Source: Planctomycetota bacterium
GTDB lineage: Bacteria > Planctomycetota > Planctomycetia > Isosphaerales > Isosphaeraceae
Length of the DNA: 7,121 nt
Assembly: GCA_021778575.1 (NCBI GenBank)
Contig: JAJYCH010000248.1
Location: forward strand, 1-7,121
Direction: 5' to 3'
Part shown: positions 1 to 4,076 of the stretch, one piece after another
How the letters are laid out: the number at the start of each line of letters is the position of its first letter
Position numbering within the stretch: position 1 is the first letter of the stretch
The notes under the pieces: model-generated
Seen by the model: only the letters and a program-made list of their open reading frames with translations
What the model was told of the DNA's origin: nothing
Database searches by the model: none
Position numbers and translations under genes: made by a program

Positions 1-65
1 GTCGCGAGCGGCGTCGTATCGATCGTCCACATATGCAGGGCGAGGCGCCCGAACTTGTCCGTCAC
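1..65 (-). CDS. Probable sugar phosphate isomerase/epimerase, N-terminal fragment
   Basis: Only the first 21 codons are present; the gene runs off the left edge on the minus strand. It starts at a GTG at 65-63, preceded by AGGAG (complement of 75-79) with a 9-nt spacer, which is a good ribosome binding site. The peptide begins MTDKFGRLALHMWTIDTTPL. The stretch LALHxWTxDTTPLA resembles, from memory, the first beta-strand of xylose-isomerase-like TIM-barrel proteins called sugar phosphate isomerases/epimerases, which interconvert sugars or inositol derivatives using a metal ion. It lies just downstream of the LVIVD remnant in the same direction, so the two were probably co-transcribed. With so short a piece the family call is tentative; the start signals are stronger evidence than the product name. 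Confidence 0.5.
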   Translation of the reverse strand, partial: MTDKFGRLALHMWTIDTTPLA

Positions 66-74
66 GTCATTGCA

Positions 75-79
75 CTCCT
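75..79 (-). promoter_or_regulatory. Ribosome binding site for the minus-strand gene at 65
   Basis: On the minus strand AGGAG lies 9 nt before the GTG at 65. It overlaps the outer copy of the 19-bp duplication. In the unduplicated arrangement the upstream stop codon TAG would have overlapped this site as TAGGAG, which fits tight translational spacing of the two genes. Confidence 0.5.
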
Positions 80-114
80 AGAGACCTTCGTATTGCCTAG
101 AGACCTTCGTATTG
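77..114. repeat. Perfect 19-bp tandem duplication
   Basis: The 19 bases at 77-95 (cctagagaccttcgtattg) are repeated exactly at 96-114. On the minus strand the unit covers the last codons and the TAG stop of the LVIVD remnant. The inner copy supplies the working stop at 97-99 and the outer copy repeats the gene end in the intergenic gap. Since 19 is not a multiple of 3, it is tolerated only because the first stop is retained. It looks like a recent slippage or repair event. Confidence 0.9.
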
Positions 115-240
115 CAGGATGTAGAGACCGGCGTTGGTGTCGGTGAGGTACATAATTCCGTTGACGTCGACATAGACGTCGCAGGACTGGATCACCTTGG
201 CGGGGTTCGGCCGCTGGTCGACGATCCGTTCGTCCCTCCG
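97..240 (-). pseudogene. LVIVD-repeat beta-propeller protein, C-terminal remnant
   Basis: Reading the minus strand from about 240 to the TAG at 97-99 gives about 47 residues with the segments DQRPNPAKVIQSCDVYVDVN, GIMYLTDTNAGLYILQYEGL and then a stop. The pattern (V.QS.DV.VD..G..Y.TD.NAGLYI..Y) matches, from memory, the last blade of LVIVD-repeat propeller proteins, a secreted or surface family of unknown function common in planctomycetes and other environmental bacteria. The frame is closed upstream by a stop at 267-265, and beyond that the same DNA encodes the HEAT protein on the other strand. No start codon or earlier blades are present, so this is the 3' end of a gene whose body has been lost. 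The exact left limit of homology (about 215-264) cannot be fixed by eye. Confidence 0.65.
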
Positions 241-882
241 GTCGTCCCCCCGCCCAAGCCCACGCTATTCGTCGCCGTCAAGGCGAGCGGTCCCCCTCCC
301 GGAGAAGCTCCGCCGGTCGATCCGGCGACCCAGGCCGTCAAGACGATCGGCCAGATCGTCGAGGCTCAGATCGGCAAGGGCGAGACTCCGCCCGCCGAAG
401 CAATGACCGCGCTGCTGATGGCCTTCAAGTCGAGTCGCGACGTTCTCAAAGACGCGGCTGCGGGCGTCTTTCAGAAGCTCCGGAAAGGGGCCTCGGCCAT
501 CGTTCCCGAACTGATCGTCAACCTGACCGAGTCGATCCCCGATCCCGATTCGCGATTCGGCCCGATGGCCGCGTCGACGCTCGGTGACGTCGCTCCCGAA
601 TCCGCCAAGGCGGGCGACGCGATCGCCGCCTTGATCTCGGCGCTCGATGCCAAGACCCCGGCGACCCGCTCGAACGCTATCATCGCGCTCGGCCGATTTG
701 GCCCGGCCGCCTCGGCGGCACTTCCCAAGCTCAAGGAAATTGGCGACGCCAACCCCGACCTCGCCGCGTCCATCAAGACGGCGAGCGATCGGATCGAAGG
801 GAAGATTCCCACCGAAGCTCCACAACGCAAGGGTGGCCGTCGAGGGGGAGGCGGTGGCGGTCCCCGAGCCAAGGGAGCCTGA
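112..882 (+). CDS. HEAT-repeat protein, probably 5'-truncated
   Basis: The open frame from a TTG at 112 encodes 256 residues, but about its first 43 are antisense to the LVIVD remnant and are probably not real protein. There is no ribosome site before the TTG and no signal peptide. Credible sequence begins near residue 45 with a Pro-rich linker. Helical pairs of HEAT type follow at about 96-134 and 150-210, for example RSNAIIALGRFGPAASAALP near 186-205, with the usual alternation of hydrophobic and small residues. The C-terminus is basic and Gly-rich (KGGRRGGGGGG, 240-250). HEAT repeats form a curved scaffold for protein contacts and imply no catalysis. The only internal ATG near the front is at 403, without a clear ribosome site. 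Most likely this is the 3' part of a longer exported HEAT protein gene that lost its start; it may be a pseudogene. Confidence 0.6.
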   Translation: MQDVETGVGVGEVHNSVDVDIDVAGLDHLGGVRPLVDDPFVPPVVPPPKPTLFVAVKASGPPPGEAPPVDPATQAVKTIGQIVEAQIGKGETPPAEAMTALLMAFKSSRDVLKDAAAGVFQKLRKGASAIVPELIVNLTESIPDPDSRFGPMAASTLGDVAPESAKAGDAIAALISALDAKTPATRSNAIIALGRFGPAASAALPKLKEIGDANPDLAASIKTASDRIEGKIPTEAPQRKGGRRGGGGGGPRAKGA

Positions 883-922
883 GGTCGCTCGTGGAGACGG
901 GCAGCCCATCGAAAGGAACCGA

Positions 923-1051
923 ATGGCGGCCGAAAGATGGATCTCGATCGTCGGGCCGGGAATCACCATCCTCATCGAGGGGCTGGTGATCCTCGGTATC
1001 CTTCGGCTGTCGCGCCGGTTCGAGGGGAGAGCAAGGATGGATGACGACTGA
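923..1051 (+). CDS. 42-residue single-pass membrane peptide
   Basis: A small frame begins at ATG 923, with AAGGA at 913-917 and a 5-nt spacer, and ends at the TGA at 1049-1051. The product starts MAAERWISIVGPGITILIEG. It has one hydrophobic stretch (about residues 7-29, ISIVGPG through LVILGIL), then RLSRRF and an acidic DDD end. The basic cluster after the segment suggests N-out/C-in topology. It lies 40 bp after the HEAT gene stop and just before a strong hairpin, as the last gene of that transcript. I do not recognise a family. The start signals and the clean hydrophobic segment argue it is real, but chance frames of this size are common in high-GC DNA. Confidence 0.5.
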   Translation: MAAERWISIVGPGITILIEGLVILGILRLSRRFEGRARMDDD

Positions 1052-1068
1052 GCGAGAACCCGGTCGAA

Positions 1069-1104
1069 CCCGTCCCCGCGACCTTTACCGGTCGCGGGGA
1101 CGGG
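1069..1104. terminator. Hairpin between convergent genes, probable bidirectional terminator
   Basis: The arms 1069-1083 (cccgtccccgcgacc) and 1090-1104 (ggtcgcggggacggg) pair perfectly over 15 bp around a TTTACC loop. It lies 17 bp past the membrane peptide stop and 30 bp past the stop of the opposing gene, the expected place for a shared terminator. Neither strand has a U-tract after the stem, so it is not a textbook intrinsic terminator; it may act with Rho or as a 3'-end protecting stem. Confidence 0.65.
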
Positions 1105-1114
1105 ATTCAGCGGT

Positions 1115-1138
1115 CTGATCGGCTCTCGGACCGATCAG
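1115..1138. repeat. Second, smaller inverted repeat overlapping a stop codon
   Basis: The arms ctgatcgg (1115-1122) and ccgatcag (1131-1138) form an 8-bp stem with an 8-nt loop. The right arm contains the TGA (complement of 1135-1137) of the minus-strand gene. It may assist termination together with the larger hairpin next to it, or be chance. Confidence 0.4.
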
Positions 1139-2250
1139 TTACCGGGCTTGGGGGGGGCTGGGGGCTTGACCTCGGTCGAGTTGTAGCCAACCCCGTCGAA
1201 AACCTCGCCGGGAACCTCGTGACCGGTCATCGTCGGCTCGGTGGTGGTCGATGCACCGGTGCTCATCTCGGCGCGGACCTTCGCCAGCATCGGATAGAGC
1301 TTGCGGTAGACCAGCTTCTGACGGGCGGTTTCGGCCGCGCCGAACCGAAGGTTATAGGTGGCCATGAAGTCCATCAGGTCGCCCAGGGATGCCTCGGGCC
1401 GCTTTTCGACACCGGCGAGAAGCACGTTGACAGCCGGGGTTTCGAGCATCGAGGCCAGTCCGTAGAGGGCCTTGACATACTTCTCGGCGGCCAGGCGGTC
1501 GGCCGATCCCTGGGGGAAAGTCGCTTCGATCTTGGCCCTGGTGGCCAAGATCTGGTCCTTGGCCTTCTTGATGGTTTCCGGCTTGTGAGTGCCCAGCTCC
1601 TGGCCTTCGGTCCGCAGTTCGGCGGTGATGGCCTTGAGGCTCTCCCGGTCGGCGGCGAAGTCGGCACGCTTCAGGAACGACGGCGGGCCGCCCTGGGTCA
1701 ACTGATGGACGCTGGTCGAGATCGCCGCCGAGGCGTACTGGAACGGGATATCGCGGATATCCTCGCCGCCAACCTTCATCTTCGAGGCATAGTAAACCGC
1801 CTTGGAGAACATCTTCGGATCTTTCAGGTCGGTCATCAAGACGTTCAGGGCATTCCCACGCTCGATGTCGATCGAGGTCGGGGCGTTCCGCATCCGATCC
1901 TGGATCGCCTTGTAATTCCCCTTCGACCTGGTTTCTTCCTGGGCGGTCCGCTCGGCCCAGATCCGCTCAGCCTCTTTCTGCGAGGCGTACATGTACTGAT
2001 TCCACTGCATCGCGGTGTTGGAGTTGATCGCCCGGGCCTGGGCGGTCTCGACGTTATAACGTCCCATCCCCATCGCGTACATCCCGGCCCCCTGGAGCAC
2101 ACTGCCTTGCACGGTCGAGCCGGCCCCACCTCCATAACCGCCGTATCCACCTCCCCAGTAACCGCCTCCGTAAAACTGAGCCTCGGCCGATCCGGCAGCC
2201 ACGGTCAAGGCGACGACGACGACGCCGATCCAGCGAGTGTAGCAGGTCAC
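1135..2250 (-). CDS. Secreted Gly/Tyr-rich planctomycete protein of unknown function
   Basis: I place the start at the GTG at 2250 (371 residues), not at the upstream ATG at 2373. GGAG (complement of 2258-2261) sits 7 nt before the GTG, and the protein then opens with a clean signal peptide: MTCYTRW, a hydrophobic core WIGVVVVALTVAAG, and a likely cut after SAEA at residue 24. The longer version would bury this behind 41 Arg/Pro-rich residues. The mature protein begins QFYGGGYWGGGYGGYGGG (25-42), then turns helical and charged (about 55-330), with TVQGSVLQGAGMY at 46-58, NSNTAMQWNQYMY at 77-89 and DIERGNALNVLM at 128-139. It ends in a low-complexity Thr/Pro tail (APPKPGN). It has no cysteine after the signal peptide. 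The helical part resembles, from memory, an uncharacterised family with several paralogues in planctomycete genomes. No enzyme motif is visible. An envelope or structural role is only a guess. Confidence 0.8.
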   Translation of the reverse strand: MTCYTRWIGVVVVALTVAAGSAEAQFYGGGYWGGGYGGYGGGAGSTVQGSVLQGAGMYAMGMGRYNVETAQARAINSNTAMQWNQYMYASQKEAERIWAERTAQEETRSKGNYKAIQDRMRNAPTSIDIERGNALNVLMTDLKDPKMFSKAVYYASKMKVGGEDIRDIPFQYASAAISTSVHQLTQGGPPSFLKRADFAADRESLKAITAELRTEGQELGTHKPETIKKAKDQILATRAKIEATFPQGSADRLAAEKYVKALYGLASMLETPAVNVLLAGVEKRPEASLGDLMDFMATYNLRFGAAETARQKLVYRKLYPMLAKVRAEMSTGASTTTEPTMTGHEVPGEVFDGVGYNSTEVKPPAPPKPGN

Positions 2251-2257
2251 GAGAACG

Positions 2258-2261
2258 CTCC
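2258..2261 (-). promoter_or_regulatory. Ribosome binding site deciding the GTG start at 2250
   Basis: GGAG on the minus strand, 7 nt upstream of the GTG. Together with the signal peptide that begins at this GTG, it favours the 371-residue form over the 412-residue one. Confidence 0.6.
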
Positions 2262-2282
2262 GAAATTCAAAGGTGCGAATGG

Positions 2283-2317
2283 GACCCCGGCCACTTTGAC
2301 GGGGACCGACCGGGGTC
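2283..2317 (-). promoter_or_regulatory. Possible leader hairpin upstream of the secreted-protein gene
   Basis: The arms gaccccgg (2283-2290) and ccggggtc (2310-2317) pair perfectly over 8 bp around a 19-nt loop, ending 32 nt before the GTG at 2250. If transcription starts further upstream this would fold in the 5' leader. Short GC-rich repeats arise easily in this composition, so a function is uncertain. Confidence 0.25.
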
Positions 2318-2540
2318 TGAGGACAACGCCGAGCCGCTGTCTCCGGATTCATTGGGAGAGCAGGACCTCGCATCGCCCATTCTAGGATACGATAAGCTTG
2401 ACGATCTCACCATGAGAAATCTCCCCGAGTTTCTCGAACCAGAGGGTGCGACCGGTTTCAGTGTCAAGGTTTGTTGAAAATCGCGGGTGTCTTGCTCCGT
2501 GGACGCCGCCGGGCCGGTCTCGACCTTCGCGACGAAGCCC

Positions 2541-2578
2541 CTTCTGGAGTGCGAGAGCAAGCTCTCGCACTCCAGAGG
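2541..2578. repeat. REP-like palindrome with 16-bp stem and AA loop
   Basis: The arms ctggagtgcgagagc (2544-2558) and gctctcgcactccag (2561-2575) pair perfectly with only AA between them. The stem extends by T2543-A2576, a wobble and C2541-G2578. Such a near-perfect compact palindrome in an intergenic region resembles interspersed REP-type elements. It could also form a cruciform or serve as a 3' stem, but no gene ends here, so a terminator role is less likely. Confidence 0.7.
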
Positions 2579-2635
2579 ACTGATCCGTCCGCGGCTCTCA
2601 CCAGAAAAGCCGGGCACACCCCACTCAGCCGAAAA

Positions 2636-2727
2636 CCGCGCTGATCAGGAGGATTGCAATACGGTCGGACAATTGTAGGGTCCGCACAGCAGACCCTACC
2701 AGACTTTGCAATCCTCCTGCCGCGCTG
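2636..2727. mobile_element. MITE-like inverted-repeat element with 8-bp direct repeats
   Basis: Terminal inverted repeats of 14 bp, caggaggattgcaa (2646-2659) and ttgcaatcctcctg (2706-2719), enclose a second hairpin at 2675-2699. The outer pair is flanked by the direct repeat ccgcgctg at 2636-2643 and 2720-2727, which looks like a target-site duplication, though two extra bases (at) lie between the left direct repeat and the left arm. There is no coding capacity, as expected for a non-autonomous element moved by a transposase elsewhere. A structured intergenic repeat or regulatory RNA stem is the alternative. Confidence 0.5.
2675..2699. repeat. Inner hairpin of the inverted-repeat element
   Basis: The arms gtagggtc (2675-2682) and gaccctac (2692-2699) pair over 8 bp. 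As minus-strand RNA the stem continues through a U-G wobble and two more GC pairs to a UGU triloop, 11 pairs in all; as plus-strand RNA the same position is a C-A mismatch. This asymmetry suggests the minus strand is the folded one if it acts as RNA. Confidence 0.55.
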
Positions 2728-2730
2728 GTC

Positions 2731-2759
2731 TCGACTCGCAAGTCATTCCCGACTAAAGT
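2731..2759 (+). promoter_or_regulatory. Weak sigma-70-type promoter candidate for the SGNH/cytochrome operon
   Basis: TCGACT at 2731-2736 and TAAAGT at 2754-2759 are separated by 17 bp, and each box matches four of six consensus positions. It lies about 80 bp before the GTG at 2841, immediately right of the inverted-repeat element. Partial matches are common, so this is only a candidate. Confidence 0.22.
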
Positions 2760-2827
2760 GCCAGAGTGGGTTCCTCTCAGTGTTTTGTCGTGCCGCGTCT
2801 GAGCCCGCCCCGCCCTCCGGTCGATTC

Positions 2828-2832
2828 AGGAG
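2828..2832 (+). promoter_or_regulatory. Ribosome binding site deciding the GTG start at 2841
   Basis: AGGAG lies 8 nt before the GTG at 2841. The alternative ATG at 2766 has no such site and would add 25 residues in front of a complete signal peptide. Confidence 0.7.
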
Positions 2833-2840
2833 TTTCCGTC

Positions 2841-4076
2841 GTGAAAGCCTCGATGATCGCGATCGCGATTCTCCTGCTCGCCGGCCCGCCGGGATGGGCC
2901 GACGAGAAGCCCCGATTCGAGCTGGTCAACAACGACCGGGTCGTCCTGATCGGTGGGACGATGATCGAGCGGGACCAGACTTACGGTTACCTCGAAACCC
3001 GCCTGACCCGCCGTTATCCCGACCGCAACATCACTTTCCGCAACCTCGGCTGGAGCGGTGATACCGTCGAGGGGATCTCGCGATCCGGTTTCGGCTCGGT
3101 CGAGGACGGCTACAAGCACCTGGTCGATCACATCCTGGCGCTCAAGCCAACGGTCCTGATCATCGGCTACGGAGCGAACGAGTCGTTCGAGGGCAAGGCC
3201 GGCCTGCCGAAGTTCGTGGCGGGGTTGGAGAAGCTCTTGAAGGCGGTCGAACCAACCCAGGCCCGCCTGGTCTTCCTCTCGCCAACCCGCCAGGAAAATC
3301 TCGGCCCCCCCCTGCCCGACCCGACGGCTCATAACGCCGACCTGGCGCTTTATCGGGATGCGATCAAGGCCGAAGCCGAGAAGCGTGGGGCGGTGTTTCT
3401 GGATTTGTTCGACGGGCTCCCCGACGGAGCTAAGGCCACGCCTCGGCAACCGTTGACGAACAACGGTATTCACTTCACATCCTACGGTTACTGGCGGTTG
3501 GCTGATCTGATCGACAAAGAACAGACCGGGACGATGGCAGGCAACTCACCCGGCGGAATCGATCCTAATCCAATTGCGGTTTCGGCGAGATTCGACACAT
3601 CCATCAACGAGCTGAAGCGTACGGATTCGGGAGCAGAGTTTCGGCTGCTCGATCAGATCCTTCCCGAGAATCCCTCGCCAGTCGGCCGCGCCACCTGGTC
3701 GGGCGAGCCCCGCGAGCTCTGGGTTCGCGGACTGAAACCCGGCCGATACGCCCTGAAGATCGATGATAAGCCCATTGCCTCGGCCGATGCCGCTACCTGG
3801 AATAAAGGCGTCGTGATGACCAAAGGTCCCGAGTTCGACCAGATCGAAGCCCTCCGTCAGGCGATCAACGCCAAGAACGAACTTTACTTCTACCGCTGGC
3901 GGCCCCAGAACGAGACGTATCTCTTTGGCTTCCGCAAGCACGAGCAAGGGCAGAACGCCCGCGAGATCCCGCTGTTCGACCCGCTCGTCGCGGCCAAGGA
4001 AGCCGAGATCGCCAGGCTTCGCGTCCCGGTTCCGCATGTTTACGAACTGATCCGAGAAGGCGAGGCCGGTCGATGA
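2841..4076 (+). CDS. Exported SGNH/GDSL hydrolase-like protein
   Basis: The GTG at 2841 gives 411 residues. A signal peptide (MKASMIAIAILLLAGPPGWA) is probably cut after residue 20, sending the protein outside the cytoplasmic membrane. The SGNH fold is suggested by the order of conserved blocks: LIGGTMIERDQ (36-46, block I position), NLGWSGDT (68-75, block II Gly), IIGYGANE (107-114, block III Asn) and NNGIHFTSYGYW (207-218, block V His211). Typical family members hydrolyse esters, often on acetylated sugars, with a Ser nucleophile in GDS and a DxxH pair. Here GGT stands at the GDS position and N-x-x-H replaces D-x-x-H, so classic esterase activity is uncertain. About 155 further residues after the SGNH domain form an extra C-terminal region I cannot name. 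The stop overlaps the start of the cytochrome gene, so the two are translationally coupled. This subtype, from memory, recurs beside haem-binding propeller proteins in planctomycetes. Confidence 0.85.
   Translation: MKASMIAIAILLLAGPPGWADEKPRFELVNNDRVVLIGGTMIERDQTYGYLETRLTRRYPDRNITFRNLGWSGDTVEGISRSGFGSVEDGYKHLVDHILALKPTVLIIGYGANESFEGKAGLPKFVAGLEKLLKAVEPTQARLVFLSPTRQENLGPPLPDPTAHNADLALYRDAIKAEAEKRGAVFLDLFDGLPDGAKATPRQPLTNNGIHFTSYGYWRLADLIDKEQTGTMAGNSPGGIDPNPIAVSARFDTSINELKRTDSGAEFRLLDQILPENPSPVGRATWSGEPRELWVRGLKPGRYALKIDDKPIASADAATWNKGVVMTKGPEFDQIEALRQAINAKNELYFYRWRPQNETYLFGFRKHEQGQNAREIPLFDPLVAAKEAEIARLRVPVPHVYELIREGEAGR

Larger units (their letters stand above)
2251..2840. other. 590-bp region between divergent genes
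   Basis: The start at 2250 on the minus strand and the start at 2841 on the plus strand face away from each other. The region contains a possible leader hairpin (2283-2317), a stretch of lower GC without recognised genes (about 2375-2480), a strong palindrome (2541-2578), a compound inverted-repeat element (2636-2727) and a weak promoter candidate for the plus-strand operon. Several short frames cross it, but none has a ribosome site or recognisable product; two of them simply translate the palindrome. Confidence 0.7.

Noticed and set aside
265..975. 236-codon minus-strand frame opposite the HEAT gene
   Set aside because: It shares a frame with the LVIVD remnant, but a stop separates them and its sequence does not resemble a propeller, so it is not the missing body of that gene.
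1219..2385. 388-codon plus-strand frame opposite the secreted-protein gene
   Set aside because: The minus-strand gene has a ribosome site, signal peptide and coherent composition; this frame is its complement.
2379..2412. Promoter candidate (TAGAAT or TATCCT) for the minus-strand secreted protein
   Set aside because: No acceptable -35 box at 16-18 bp, and the site is about 130 bp from the start.
2382..2570. 62-codon minus-strand frame ending EKLGEISHGEIVKLIVS
   Set aside because: Its start is inside the 2541-2578 palindrome and no ribosome site or family is evident; the lower-GC end might be a gene relic but cannot be supported.
2487..3061. Short plus-strand frames of 63 and 135 codons across the palindromes
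   Set aside because: They translate the palindromic elements or run out of frame into the SGNH gene; composition is not protein-like.
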